From: Acinetobacter tandoii DSM 14970 = CIP 107469
GTDB taxonomy: Bacteria > Pseudomonadota > Gammaproteobacteria > Pseudomonadales > Moraxellaceae
Length of the DNA stretch: 64,000 nt
NCBI RefSeq assembly: GCF_000400735.1
Contig: NZ_KE007365.1
Location: 330,188-394,187 of the forward strand
Direction: 5' to 3'
Shown here: positions 40,615 through 49,897 of the stretch, one piece after another
Numbering within the stretch: the stretch's first letter is position 1
Layout of the letters: each line of letters begins with the position of its first letter
Position numbers and translations under genes: made by a program
The notes under the pieces: model-generated
Database searches by the model: none
Told to the model about the DNA's origin: nothing
Seen by the model: only the letters and a program-made list of their open reading frames with translations

Positions 40615-42867
40615 TTAGAACCCACGTCGCATCAAGGAATAATAAGCATTTAAATACTCAGAATCTGTAACCTTGTCTGGATTGCGACCCTGCTTTTTAA
40701 ATGTGTCGGATATCTTAGCCAACATCTTAGGTGTAATGTCCGCTTTTTTCTTAACCTGCGAATACATTCGGTTGAGTTCAATTTCACTTCCACCAAAGAA
40801 GCCAGTAGTTGTGATTTTTACATTTGTATTTAGGTTTTTAAGAACAAGGCGGTCAATTTGAGGCCATGATAAATAACCACCATTCTTTGCTTCTGCTTCA
40901 CGTAAGGTCTGCATTAAATCTGATTTCACTGCATTGTAGTGCAGTAGCTGGTCCTTATTTTTGGTATCAGTGATGCCAATTGTATTCAAGTAAGGTTTGA
41001 TAGCAGCAGCAACAGTGGAATCATTCACAAGGAAAACTTTCTCTTTAGGTTCCTTAGACTTATCCAGTTTATTCACATCAATATACATCTTGGTAGCTTC
41101 TTTATAGTCAGCAGGTGAAAGCTTATCTGCGTACTGGTGCAACACTGATTGTGGTTTACCTTTGAATAATTCTTCCTTGTTGAGAGCAATCATTGAAAAT
41201 ACAACTGGATCAGTCTTAATGTTCTTCTCAAAAGTTGCCTTACTAATTGCTTTTAAACTGGCAATTTGATTTGGCTTTAATACATCAAAAGCATTTACAG
41301 GAATTTGCTCATAAGTAAATTCACCAGTACTAATACCCTTATAAAGATCGTTATAGACCTGATCTTGTTGATCACTTTTAATCTTATCCATTGCAGCAAA
41401 CTTCTGATTCAGTCGAGTCTGTGCTTTGGTCTTTACTTCTGATGATGCATCACTACCCCAAATAGCCTCATAAGCCTGCTGACGTGACTTTGTAGGTTCA
41501 TCCGCATACTTGCCAAAATCCTCAGTCAACCACTTATCAACCCGTTGTAAGTAATTCTGTGTTTCAGATGCAGGCGGCTGCTTGCCCTTCAAAACTGCTT
41601 CAGCGGCTTTACCGCCACCGTTGTAGTAAGCAGCAATAACCATTGGATCTTTGGTTTTATATTTTTTACTTACCCAATCCACAAACTCTAACGAAGCATC
41701 AATCGTATCCATTGGATTATTAATGTCGCGCTTGCCACCTTTGTTGAAATCACCCCAAGTCGCAGGCATAAACTGCATAATTGATTGAGCACCCTTAGGG
41801 CTGACTTGGTTGTTGTGCGACTTCTCACCACTTAAGCGAATACCCAAAAGCAAAGGAGCCGCCCACTCCATGCCCTTTTCTTTTGCGGCATGTATTGTGT
41901 AGATATCCAAACGCTGATCATTGTATTTGATGTTCTTCATCTGCTCAGGTGTTAGGCTTTTCAATTCACTCACAGCTTGATGTGTGGCTTGTGGCGGTAT
42001 GTTAAGCGCATAGTTGCTGCCATATTCAACACCTTCTGAAGCACTATCAACCAGAGCTTCAACTTGCTGATCCTCTAATTTTTGATGAATCAGCCTATTT
42101 GATTTAAATGAATCATTTAGCGAAATTTCGTCACTATATTTTTGACGATATTGAACAGCGCCACGCAGATCATTGCTCTCAATAAATGCATTGATGTTTG
42201 CCACATGCGTTTGAGAAATAATATCTAAATAAGAATTTTCTGCCTCAAGTGCAGACTTCCCTTGCAACTGTGCTGACTTTGCGATAGCTACTTTTAAATT
42301 CTCACGATTATCATCAATGATTACAAAATTTGCAGGGTTTTCATTAATATTCATCACAAAACGTTTAGCTGAAGCTGAATAAACACTTTGCTGATATACA
42401 TCGTTTTCACGTACAAAATAGCTTTGCAACATACCTTTAAAACGCAACTGATCTTCTGATGCAATTTGATTAAACATATTACGTTGGCGATTGTTACTTA
42501 AATTACTGGAAATCTCCCCAACACCATCCATATAAGAACGTTGATAGTAATCAACAAAACCTTCCCCATCACCTGAATCAAAACTAACTACATCAACGCC
42601 CTTTTTATTGATATATCCATCATTACCATCGTTTTGCAGACGTAGCTTTAATTCTGCTAACTGGTTTTGCGCATCCATTACACGAACACGGTCAGCTTCA
42701 TCCTGCTGTTTCTGATAAATACTCGCACCAGTACTCACCAAATTAGCAATTCCGTCAATTTGGCTTCCAACCATACCAACAGCTTCACCTGGTGATAATC
42801 CACCTTGCACACGAACGTTTGGCGCTTGATCTTGTCCGACTTGTTGGTTGAATTGAGGTACACGCAT
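40615..42867 (-). CDS. Internal virion protein with lytic transglycosylase domain
   Basis: 750 residues. A soluble lytic transglycosylase (SLT) module at about 335-450: catalytic Glu348 in RLSGEKSHNN, then SPKGAQSIMQFMPATW and AAYYNGGG. Long helical arms lie on both sides. In T7 the equivalent activity (gp16) opens the peptidoglycan during DNA ejection. Gene order (gp13-, gp14-like, SLT protein, giant protein) supports that role. It begins 3 bp after the upstream gene's stop. Confidence 0.9.
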   Translation of the reverse strand: MRVPQFNQQVGQDQAPNVRVQGGLSPGEAVGMVGSQIDGIANLVSTGASIYQKQQDEADRVRVMDAQNQLAELKLRLQNDGNDGYINKKGVDVVSFDSGDGEGFVDYYQRSYMDGVGEISSNLSNNRQRNMFNQIASEDQLRFKGMLQSYFVRENDVYQQSVYSASAKRFVMNINENPANFVIIDDNRENLKVAIAKSAQLQGKSALEAENSYLDIISQTHVANINAFIESNDLRGAVQYRQKYSDEISLNDSFKSNRLIHQKLEDQQVEALVDSASEGVEYGSNYALNIPPQATHQAVSELKSLTPEQMKNIKYNDQRLDIYTIHAAKEKGMEWAAPLLLGIRLSGEKSHNNQVSPKGAQSIMQFMPATWGDFNKGGKRDINNPMDTIDASLEFVDWVSKKYKTKDPMVIAAYYNGGGKAAEAVLKGKQPPASETQNYLQRVDKWLTEDFGKYADEPTKSRQQAYEAIWGSDASSEVKTKAQTRLNQKFAAMDKIKSDQQDQVYNDLYKGISTGEFTYEQIPVNAFDVLKPNQIASLKAISKATFEKNIKTDPVVFSMIALNKEELFKGKPQSVLHQYADKLSPADYKEATKMYIDVNKLDKSKEPKEKVFLVNDSTVAAAIKPYLNTIGITDTKNKDQLLHYNAVKSDLMQTLREAEAKNGGYLSWPQIDRLVLKNLNTNVKITTTGFFGGSEIELNRMYSQVKKKADITPKMLAKISDTFKKQGRNPDKVTDSEYLNAYYSLMRRGF

Positions 42868-42869
42868 AT

Positions 42870-43547
42870 TTACGACATCCAGTTCCAGTTATAGTTCTGC
42901 CATGAAGGTGTTGATGTACTTTGATACCCCTCAGCACCTGACCAAGTTTTATAGCCATTTGAATCATTCATACCCACAGATGAAACATTGCCGCCAGTTA
43001 AAGACTCACCACCCTGCATTGGACTGCCTCCACCGCCACCCATCAAAGATGAGCCGAATTGATCCATAGCCGCAAGCTCAGCATTTAAGCGCGGACGAAC
43101 AGATTTGGCTTGTGCTGTGAGTGAATTTCGCTGGTTGATGAAGTTGGTTTCCTCAACACGGAATCCCCACGACTTCATAGCAGCGTTATATTTCATGTTC
43201 TCTAGATCACTTTGGGCCATCATGTCTGTGCTTGCCAAAATATCGATGGCTGAACCTTGAGTAACATCCAAGCCATTTTCAGCCATAGCATTAATCTGGC
43301 TTGATTTGAAGGCACCAATATTTCTTTGGTAATCCTCAACGCCATTCCGACCTGATTCAATTGCACCACGTGCTTGCTGATCAGCAAGGGTCGCATTGGC
43401 TTGTGCCATTTTCGCTTGCTGTTCAAGTGCTTGTTTTTGGGCTTTAAGCTTTAAATAAGTTGTTGCCCCCTTAACAGCAGCTTGTGCAATTGCCGCATAG
43501 AGGTTACCACCGCCCATGCCACCACCACCTCCACCACCGCCCATCAT
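42870..43547 (-). CDS. Internal virion protein (T7 gp14-like)
   Basis: 225 residues. Starts with an extreme glycine run (MMGGGGGGGGMGGGN) and has a Gly/Ser/Asn-rich tail, with a central Ala/Gln-rich helical region (LKAQKQALEQQAKMAQANATLADQQA) and ENGLDVTQGSAIDILAST, typical of the T7 gp14 class of core proteins that form the channel in the outer membrane. Start overlaps the end of the previous gene by 4 bp. Confidence 0.75.
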   Translation of the reverse strand: MMGGGGGGGGMGGGNLYAAIAQAAVKGATTYLKLKAQKQALEQQAKMAQANATLADQQARGAIESGRNGVEDYQRNIGAFKSSQINAMAENGLDVTQGSAIDILASTDMMAQSDLENMKYNAAMKSWGFRVEETNFINQRNSLTAQAKSVRPRLNAELAAMDQFGSSLMGGGGGSPMQGGESLTGGNVSSVGMNDSNGYKTWSGAEGYQSTSTPSWQNYNWNWMS

Positions 43548-44014
43548 GGTGTCACCATACCAAATGGATGAAATAACTCACCATTTGCCCCATGTGGTAC
43601 AGGATCTTTAAGCTCAAAACCCATTCGTTTTAGATAGCGAATGGCAACAGTATTTTTAGTATAAACATGATTTATCAATAACTTATAGTTTTGACGTATT
43701 TCATTAACGATTTGCAAAGATTGCTTATAGAACTCTTTTGGAAATTGCGAAATATGCGTAGTTCCTAAAAGCCAAGGGCAACCGACATCACCAAGTAAAC
43801 TGGTACGACCAACGCCACAGATGAAAAGTAACTTACCATTCACGATGACTGACCAAGCATCACGCGAATACTTCACACTGGTTTTCACAATAAAATCAAA
43901 ATCATCACTAAAATAAGCTTTTAACTCTTCTTGATCGGCTGGACGTAAATTTGCAACAAGCATACGCATATCACGTTCAGTTGGTTTGCGAATTTCAATA
44001 TTTGTGCGTGTCAT
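43544..44014 (-). CDS. Internal virion protein A-like (T7 gp13 / GNAT-related fold)
   Basis: 156 residues. The pattern IEIRKPTERDMRMLVANLRPAD, VNGKLLFICGVG, NYKLLINHVYTKNTVAIRYLKRMGF is the acetyltransferase-like fold used by T7 gp13 and related proteins, which act in virion assembly. The last part (TVAIRYLKRMGFEL) is the usual GNAT C-terminus. Overlaps both neighbours by 4 bp, so it is translationally coupled in the tail operon. Confidence 0.75.
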   Translation of the reverse strand: MTRTNIEIRKPTERDMRMLVANLRPADQEELKAYFSDDFDFIVKTSVKYSRDAWSVIVNGKLLFICGVGRTSLLGDVGCPWLLGTTHISQFPKEFYKQSLQIVNEIRQNYKLLINHVYTKNTVAIRYLKRMGFELKDPVPHGANGELFHPFGMVTP

Positions 44015-46047
44015 TTGAACTCGACCTCCATCGCCAAAAGTTTCATTGGTAAAGGTTTATCATGTTTTACAGTAATTTGTAGATCACGACTGTAAGGACT
44101 GGCAACAGGGATTTGAACAATGCCTGATATAAGACTTAATGGTTGTCCATAACGCTCAAGGCTACGTGGTTTATGTTCGGTGATAGGCATAGGTGTTGGT
44201 GTGTCCTGATTCACACCTACAGAAATATTCTGTGTGCCAAGTACACGAAGATAAACTTGTGAGGCTATTTTAGGTTTTACTGGATTTGCATATTGCGCAT
44301 ACAAAGGTAAAGACCCAACTTCCCCTTCATAATTTAAACCAATCCATACATTTGTGAACTTACGGCTAAGCTTGATTTCACCACCTGTAACAACTACGTC
44401 AGGTTTATCACCACCATCAGCAAATACAGAGACAGTTTGACCTTCCAACCAATCAAGGCCTGTTAGAGTATCAACTTCCAGACCAGTATATTGATATGAG
44501 CTATCAAGCAAACAATGATCATTAAGCTCTAATGGTTGTCTAAGTAAAAGTCGCTCAATCATACGAAAACCATTACGTTCAACAAGCGCATACAGCACCG
44601 TCTGATCAGCTTCGGGAATAGCCGCCACCGATAAGAACTTGCCTTGCGTCTCATGTTCAGCCCAAGCCCATACTTGTTGCTGTGGTTCATAAGTAAGCGA
44701 AAGCAATTTGCCATCATCACGAACAAAGAAAACCATACTTAATGGATTGCGCACTAAAGCACAGTCAACAATCTTATAACCATCAAATAAGTGAGGACAC
44801 ATGATTGATAAATCCATCACTTGATAATTTGCGTTATAGCCTTGTGAAATTGAGATTTCATGGACATGGCCTGTCTGATCCGATGAAAAGACAGCAGCAC
44901 CACCAATCTGAACAGGCGTTACATCATTTGCACCGACATAAGATTGAGGGTTTACGCTAACACTTGATGCTGTAACAGCACCATCAGCAGATAACTTCCA
45001 GACTGCACCACTGGTAAGAATCATTAAATCGCTGATTGGTACCAGGTGCTTTACCCCATTGCCGTCTCGAGCTGCAAAACGGATTTGAATTGAATCTGTA
45101 TCCTGTAGTGGAATGTGATAGCCAAAATTATCATCTGTTGCAGTACGCGACATGCGCAGCCATTGTGGAGATTGAAAACCACCGCCATAGACTTTGCGTT
45201 GGCCATGGTATGCAACTGCTGTTGGATAATACTCGAATGGGTCTCGAATTAATGGTGGTGTGAGCGCCCCATTAGTTTCAATATAGTCATCAGTAAAACT
45301 TAATTCTGTTGTTTCACCAATATAGCTTGCAAGGCCTGAACGTAGTTTAAATACGTTATAGCGCGTTGCACCAGTTACCGCATCCCATGTGATTGTGTTG
45401 TAGTTTCCAGATAAAGTTAAATCATTCAGCACCACTGCTGTGCGCGTAGATGCAGCAGATTCATTTTCCTCATTCACTGCTGTAACTTGATAAATATATT
45501 CACGCTCAACAAATGCATCATGTTGTGCCCCACCTGTGGCATATTTGTCTTCAATATGAGCTGTAGCTGCTGCATTTAACGGTGCATCAAGCCCATACCC
45601 GACAGTCACAAGCTCTGTTGTCCAGTTGGTTGCTCCACGACGAATGATTTTTCGTGGTGGATAATTAGGGTGCGTGATCGTAATCACATCCGCTGATTGC
45701 GCATAGCGAAGCTGCATTAAGTGTTCAGCAGCATATGGCAATACAATTTCTAATGGCGTGCCAAGATCATTTAACAGCATTCCACCTTCAGCAAAGAAGT
45801 TCACCATACCTTCGCGGATCACCAGCACAACAGCTTGTTCTTCACTGAATACGAATGGAATTAAACGCATGGTACCAAGTGAATAATCATAGTGATGAAC
45901 ATAACGGAAGCCTGCGCGATAAGTCAGCCCACCATATAGTTCAACATAGAAATTTTTACACTTGGCTACCCCTGTTTGATATTTAGCTTGATCAAAACGT
46001 CCAAACATCTCAGGGGAAACAATACCGCCATTAAATGAAAATTGCAT
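44011..46047 (-). CDS. Tail tubular protein B (T7 gp12-like nozzle)
   Basis: 678 residues, beta-rich. The N-terminus FNGGIVSPEMFGRFDQAKY...GLTYRAGFRYV is the usual start of short-tail nozzle proteins. A fibronectin-III-like insert is evident at about 185-260 (YIYQVTAVNEENESAAST, ATRYNVFKLRSG). It forms the distal tube to which the tailspikes attach. It follows the gp11-like gene by one base. Confidence 0.88.
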   Translation of the reverse strand: MQFSFNGGIVSPEMFGRFDQAKYQTGVAKCKNFYVELYGGLTYRAGFRYVHHYDYSLGTMRLIPFVFSEEQAVVLVIREGMVNFFAEGGMLLNDLGTPLEIVLPYAAEHLMQLRYAQSADVITITHPNYPPRKIIRRGATNWTTELVTVGYGLDAPLNAAATAHIEDKYATGGAQHDAFVEREYIYQVTAVNEENESAASTRTAVVLNDLTLSGNYNTITWDAVTGATRYNVFKLRSGLASYIGETTELSFTDDYIETNGALTPPLIRDPFEYYPTAVAYHGQRKVYGGGFQSPQWLRMSRTATDDNFGYHIPLQDTDSIQIRFAARDGNGVKHLVPISDLMILTSGAVWKLSADGAVTASSVSVNPQSYVGANDVTPVQIGGAAVFSSDQTGHVHEISISQGYNANYQVMDLSIMCPHLFDGYKIVDCALVRNPLSMVFFVRDDGKLLSLTYEPQQQVWAWAEHETQGKFLSVAAIPEADQTVLYALVERNGFRMIERLLLRQPLELNDHCLLDSSYQYTGLEVDTLTGLDWLEGQTVSVFADGGDKPDVVVTGGEIKLSRKFTNVWIGLNYEGEVGSLPLYAQYANPVKPKIASQVYLRVLGTQNISVGVNQDTPTPMPITEHKPRSLERYGQPLSLISGIVQIPVASPYSRDLQITVKHDKPLPMKLLAMEVEFK

Positions 46048-46602
46048 TTATCTTGCCTCAATCATTGAGCCTGTAAAATCAGGACGGTTTTCAATCCGGT
46101 GTTGTTGTAGGTCGTTCGTAACAGCTTCACCATGAGCTAATTGATATAACTGCATCATCGACATTTGCTTTTGCTCATTTTGCGTCAATGGGCCTGCAAT
46201 CCTTGCAGCAAGTAAATAAGACAAAGCCAATTTGAACTTCATTGGCAATACTGCTAAATCTTTCACATCACGTACATAACGCAGCACTGGTGCCGTGTCA
46301 TCCGTAAAGAGATGATCACCTTCAATGTAAAAGCGTGAGCCTGATTCAAGTTGGAATGGTCGAATCATGTCACTTGGCAGAACATATGCAGTTTGTGCGG
46401 TATAACCAGCATCAACGTTCAACGCCATACGCCCAACGGCAAAAGTCCATTGGTGCGGATCATCTAATAATTCCTGCCTGCAAACCGGGTAATAGGTATT
46501 ACACAAATTTGCATGCGGTGTTCTTTCATTAAGATCATTAACAACATAGCCCTGTGCAAGATGCGACAGGGCTAGGTTGCAAAGATCAACAATTGATCTC
46601 AT
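46048..46602 (-). CDS. Tail tubular protein A (T7 gp11-like adaptor)
   Basis: 184 residues. Starts DLCNLALSHLAQGYVV, then TPHANLCNTYYPVCRQELLDDPHQWTFA, then LPMKFKLALSYLLAARIAGPLT: the standard arrangement of adaptor proteins joining portal and nozzle in short-tailed phages. Position directly before the nozzle gene fits. Confidence 0.88.
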   Translation of the reverse strand: MRSIVDLCNLALSHLAQGYVVNDLNERTPHANLCNTYYPVCRQELLDDPHQWTFAVGRMALNVDAGYTAQTAYVLPSDMIRPFQLESGSRFYIEGDHLFTDDTAPVLRYVRDVKDLAVLPMKFKLALSYLLAARIAGPLTQNEQKQMSMMQLYQLAHGEAVTNDLQQHRIENRPDFTGSMIEAR

Positions 46603-46608
46603 AAGGGT

Positions 46609-47130
46609 TTACTCAACGATAGCCCAATCATCAGCTAGCATATCTGTTTGACTTGCCAGCCATCCAACAACCATTGATCCATCAGCAGCCTTCATATCAA
46701 TATGACTGCAAATAGTTACAGGTGCTTCAAATCCACATTTTTCATAGAAGCTGTTAGGTTCTAAATTCTCAACAACTCGCCCATGTGTAAGAATTAACCA
46801 CATACCTTTGCCATTCCAGCCGCTACGAGCCACTTTCTTACCTTCCTTTAAAGCTCGAATAGCATCACCAAAATTCAGGCTGCCATTAGGTCGATAGGCG
46901 TTATCAAACACCTCTTTTGGCGACATTGTTATATAACCATTATGTCGTTCATCATTAGCTTTTCCGCCATCCGTATATTCAACCAAGTAAACTGGTTCGT
47001 TTGGATCTTCATCATCTGGAATTTTCCAACCACGATAGTCGCAATACTCACCGCGTGTCATTGGTGTTGCTAATACTGATTTGGTACCAATGAAAGCCAC
47101 CATTGATAATTCGATTAATTTTTTACTCAT
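46609..47130 (-). CDS. Protein with C-terminal Tad2-like (DUF2829) domain
   Basis: 173 residues in two parts. Residues 1-80 contain EPVYLVEYTDGGK...GYITMSPKEVFDNAYRP, a module I have no name for. Residues 85-173 (LNFGDAIRALKEGKKVARSGWNGKGMW ... W at the end, ADDWAIVE) match DUF2829, the family of Thoeris anti-defence protein Tad2, which sequesters the TIR-made signalling nucleotide. It lies between structural genes, after a hairpin. Whether it acts as an anti-defence protein or a virion part is unknown. Confidence 0.75.
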   Translation of the reverse strand: MSKKLIELSMVAFIGTKSVLATPMTRGEYCDYRGWKIPDDEDPNEPVYLVEYTDGGKANDERHNGYITMSPKEVFDNAYRPNGSLNFGDAIRALKEGKKVARSGWNGKGMWLILTHGRVVENLEPNSFYEKCGFEAPVTICSHIDMKAADGSMVVGWLASQTDMLADDWAIVE

Positions 47131-47163
47131 TTCCCAATACCTTTATTCATATTCAATTAGTGA

Positions 47164-47187
47164 AAAGCCCGTACTGATACGGGCTTT
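47164..47187 (-). terminator. Hairpin after the HeH-domain gene
   Basis: 10-bp perfect stem AAAGCCCGTA/TACGGGCTTT with a CTGA loop; only a short T tract on the minus strand. May partially terminate head-gene transcription before the Tad2-like gene. Confidence 0.6.
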
Positions 47188-47194
47188 GATTGGC

Positions 47195-47518
47195 TTATTT
47201 TTGTGAATTTTTAGCAGTCAAAAGCTCGACGATTTGAGCATTGGTTTCATTACCAGTTAGCTCAATACCAGCCTTAGCAGCTTCTAAAGTAAGTTCTGCC
47301 TTATTCATGCGTGAATAAACTGGCGGTTTATCATCTGGATCAGAATCACCTGAACCTTGTGTGCCACCAGTTGGGGTTGAAGTATCAACAGGAGCTACAG
47401 CAACATCATCAAACCAAAGCGCAGTTTCACCCTTAGGCACCAAAAACACTTCATTTTCTTGGATCAATCGGTCTTTATAAAAACCCTTTTGATTCGCACG
47501 TACTTCCTTCTGAGTCAT
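47195..47518 (-). CDS. Small phage protein with C-terminal HeH/SAP-like motif
   Basis: 107 residues. An N-terminal part (KGFYKDRLIQENEVFLVPKG) is followed by a Pro/Thr/Gly/Asp linker and a C-terminal helix-extended-helix motif (NKAELTLEAAKAGIELTGNETNAQIVELL), often found in head-to-tail or DNA-contacting phage proteins. Starts 3 bp after the Bbp16-like gene. Role in the virion is inferred from position only. Confidence 0.7.
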   Translation of the reverse strand: MTQKEVRANQKGFYKDRLIQENEVFLVPKGETALWFDDVAVAPVDTSTPTGGTQGSGDSDPDDKPPVYSRMNKAELTLEAAKAGIELTGNETNAQIVELLTAKNSQK

Positions 47519-47521
47519 TTA

Positions 47522-47926
47522 TTAAGCCCCCGCATAAACTGGGTAAGCAGCATTCACATCACGATGGTCAGAAATGTGAGCAAACACGGTGCCTGCTGTG
47601 AATGGACCACTCGCCACAACATAGTTCAAACGCACATAGCGTTTCGTTTTAACTGGAAGCATAACTTCTGCCACTGTGCCAGCAATAAGCTCTGCACCAG
47701 TGTAAGCACGCGAAGTTTCAACTGTTTCCCAAGTGCTATTGTCATTGGACTGTTGAAGCTGCACAGTGATGGTTGCCGTAGTTGGTGAAAGGTTTTTACC
47801 TCGCACCAACACTGGAAGGCGGTTCACGCTAAATGAAGCTTTCTGCAAATCTAGCGTATCTGTTGATACCGCTGTGGCTGTAATAGCCTGATCAAGCGAC
47901 ATCACTAATAATTTATCGATAAACAT
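47522..47926 (-). CDS. Capsid-associated protein (BPP-1 Bbp16-like)
   Basis: 134 residues, beta-rich. It shares the Bbp16 pattern: SLDQAITATAVSTDTLDL near the start, a LPVLVRGKNLS strand, then TITVQLQQSNDNSTWETV and a closing RYVRLNYVVASGPFTAGTVFAHI. In BPP-1 the homologue decorates the capsid. Located right after the major capsid gene, as there. Confidence 0.75.
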   Translation of the reverse strand: MFIDKLLVMSLDQAITATAVSTDTLDLQKASFSVNRLPVLVRGKNLSPTTATITVQLQQSNDNSTWETVETSRAYTGAELIAGTVAEVMLPVKTKRYVRLNYVVASGPFTAGTVFAHISDHRDVNAAYPVYAGA

Positions 47927-47935
47927 AGCAGCTCC

Positions 47936-48931
47936 TTAAAACACACGAGATTCAGTGTTTAGCAACACATCAACACGACGAATCGGAATGCCGTCAAATT
48001 TAGTCACTGTGCGACCACCCTGTTCATCAGTGGTAATGCGTACATTCGCACCTTTAACACTTTGGCGACGTAAGAATGAAGAAATGGTACGGTTTGCATA
48101 GATCGCAACACGACCAGAAGTTTTACGTGGCAATAACTCAGCAGCTTGTGCGAGTAAGTCGAATAGATCAGCACCTGCGCTTGCATCTTTGGTCAATGCT
48201 GTAACGTCGATATTGGCAATACGAACAATCGCACGCCAGTCACGAACAGTTACGCCAGCATTCCATTCAAAGTGAGTACGAAGTACCTGATGCATTAATC
48301 CACCTGATTCTTCTTTGGTTGCTTCACCTAAGTTACGGATTTGCAAACCTGCTTTGGTGCCACGTGGGTAAATACCGTGAACGGTATCTTTGTGCCAAAC
48401 CACAAACCAAATTGAAGTGTTGTTATTACCAGTACCACCAGCATCTAAAATGTTGCGTTTATTTGCAGGGTTGGTTTGTGCAATGTCATTAAAACGAGGG
48501 GAAAAACCAGTGAAAGCCGCAGGTGTATCACGCGAGTTACCATAGAGTAATGTTTCACCCATGGTTTGACCCATACCTTCAACAAATGCTGCATCTTCAC
48601 TTGCACGCCACTCCTGTGGATTAGCTTCCATCTCATAAAGTTTCTTATCAACTTCAGAGTAAGTTTCTAAAAGACCACAAGTGTCACGAATTGCAGCAGT
48701 TGCTGCTTTCTCAGCAGGGACACCGTAGTTCAATAAACGCCAAGCACCCTTAGGTAAGCCTGTGCGAATAGTTGTCTTGTGTCCTGTGCCATCGTTTGCT
48801 TCAATCCATACCATATCGTCAAGCATCTCATTGCTTGCGCTTAAGATTTCAATAACCGCACTTTCGGGCGTTTGTCCGTAACGTGCAGCTAGATCCATCA
48901 AGGTTGGTTGTAATTGTGCGATTACAGACAT
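47936..48931 (-). CDS. Major capsid protein (BPP-1 Bbp17-like)
   Basis: 331 residues, HK97-type shell protein by family. Features: MSVIAQLQPTLMDLAARYGQ, WIEANDGTGHKTTIRTGLP, WRLLNYGVPAEKAAT and a C-terminal GIPIRRVDVLLNTESRVF. No N-terminal delta domain is obvious, in keeping with the separate scaffold gene just upstream. Confidence 0.88.
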   Translation of the reverse strand: MSVIAQLQPTLMDLAARYGQTPESAVIEILSASNEMLDDMVWIEANDGTGHKTTIRTGLPKGAWRLLNYGVPAEKAATAAIRDTCGLLETYSEVDKKLYEMEANPQEWRASEDAAFVEGMGQTMGETLLYGNSRDTPAAFTGFSPRFNDIAQTNPANKRNILDAGGTGNNNTSIWFVVWHKDTVHGIYPRGTKAGLQIRNLGEATKEESGGLMHQVLRTHFEWNAGVTVRDWRAIVRIANIDVTALTKDASAGADLFDLLAQAAELLPRKTSGRVAIYANRTISSFLRRQSVKGANVRITTDEQGGRTVTKFDGIPIRRVDVLLNTESRVF

Positions 48932-48948
48932 ATTAAGCCCTCTGTTAG

Positions 48949-49596
48949 TTATTTATCGCCATACCAAAGTTGTCCAAGACTTGGCGTTGTTGTATTTGAT
49001 CCTTGACCTGTAGTTATGCTGTCTGGTTGCAACAGTTTGCCTACTTCAGTCATAAAGCCAATTACATCAGGGTGATTACCAAGTCCACTCATGTATAGAA
49101 TCTTAGAGATTTTGTCGCCACGGGGTAAGCTGAAGGCACGTTGCGCTGTCAACAGGTTAGCCTCTAATTTATCCCCACCGTATTCAGCATCTGCTTTAGC
49201 CGCATCCACCCAAGATGCAATTGCTTTTTGCTGCTCTTGAACTTGGCGCTGTTGCATTTGAACACCTAAATCAACAAGCTTTTGAACAGCTTCTTGCGGC
49301 ATTTTGAACTGTTGACCAAGCTCCTGAAGAACCTTTGAATCATCACCATTCAGCTCAAAACCTTCAGGCATAGTGAAGTCTGCATAAACGATAGGCTGTT
49401 CGGCTGGTTGATCTTGACCTAACAATGTTTGTTGCTGTTGCTGCTCAGTTGTTGTCGTTGCTGTAGTTTCAACAGCAGGTGTAGTTGTAGCCTGCGTTTC
49501 TACAGTTGTGGTTGCTGGAGTGGTTGTTTCACCAGGTGCAGAAGCTGTTGTTGTGGTCGAAGTATCAGTCGTTGTTTGGTTGGTTGTTTCGCTCAT
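48949..49596 (-). CDS. Scaffolding protein
   Basis: 215 residues. The first 60 are almost only Thr, Ala, Glu, Gln and Pro (low-complexity TTTTTA/TTPAVETT repeats). Then comes MPEGFELNGDDSKVLQELGQQF and a long Gln/Lys helix (VQMQQRQVQEQQKAIASWVDAAKAD), the usual build of phage head scaffolds. Gene lies between portal/Bbp19-like and capsid genes. It overlaps the upstream gene by about 30 bp. Confidence 0.85.
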   Translation of the reverse strand: MSETTNQTTTDTSTTTTASAPGETTTPATTTVETQATTTPAVETTATTTTEQQQQQTLLGQDQPAEQPIVYADFTMPEGFELNGDDSKVLQELGQQFKMPQEAVQKLVDLGVQMQQRQVQEQQKAIASWVDAAKADAEYGGDKLEANLLTAQRAFSLPRGDKISKILYMSGLGNHPDVIGFMTEVGKLLQPDSITTGQGSNTTTPSLGQLWYGDK

Positions 49597-49897
49597 GGCT
49601 CACCTTCTCATTTAATGCATTAAGTTTTTTGAAATGTTCACTTTGCATGGCAATCCATGCGTCAGAATTTGCTTGGGTGATTTCACCAATGATGAAAAGC
49701 CCCATCTCTCGACGGCCTTCCATAAAAGCGAAATCACTAGGATTGGCTCCACTGGCGTAAGTTGGTTGAAAAATTGCTGCACGATTAATTAAGCGTTGTA
49801 AGAAGCGTTTTCCGCTATCCGTCTCAAGTACTGAACGCAGATCATTAAGCTCGTTCTCGCGCTCGTTCTTAATTTCTTTGGCGTTATCACGATTCAT
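49565..49897 (-). CDS. Bbp19-like phage protein
   Basis: 110 residues: charged helix then LRSVLETDSGKRFLQRLINRAAIFQPTY, and MEGRREMGLFIIGEIT. This is the small protein found between portal and scaffold genes in BPP-1-like phages; function is not established. Overlaps the portal stop by one base and the scaffold start by about 30 bp, so translation is coupled. Confidence 0.75.
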   Translation of the reverse strand: MNRDNAKEIKNERENELNDLRSVLETDSGKRFLQRLINRAAIFQPTYASGANPSDFAFMEGRREMGLFIIGEITQANSDAWIAMQSEHFKKLNALNEKVSHERNNQPNND

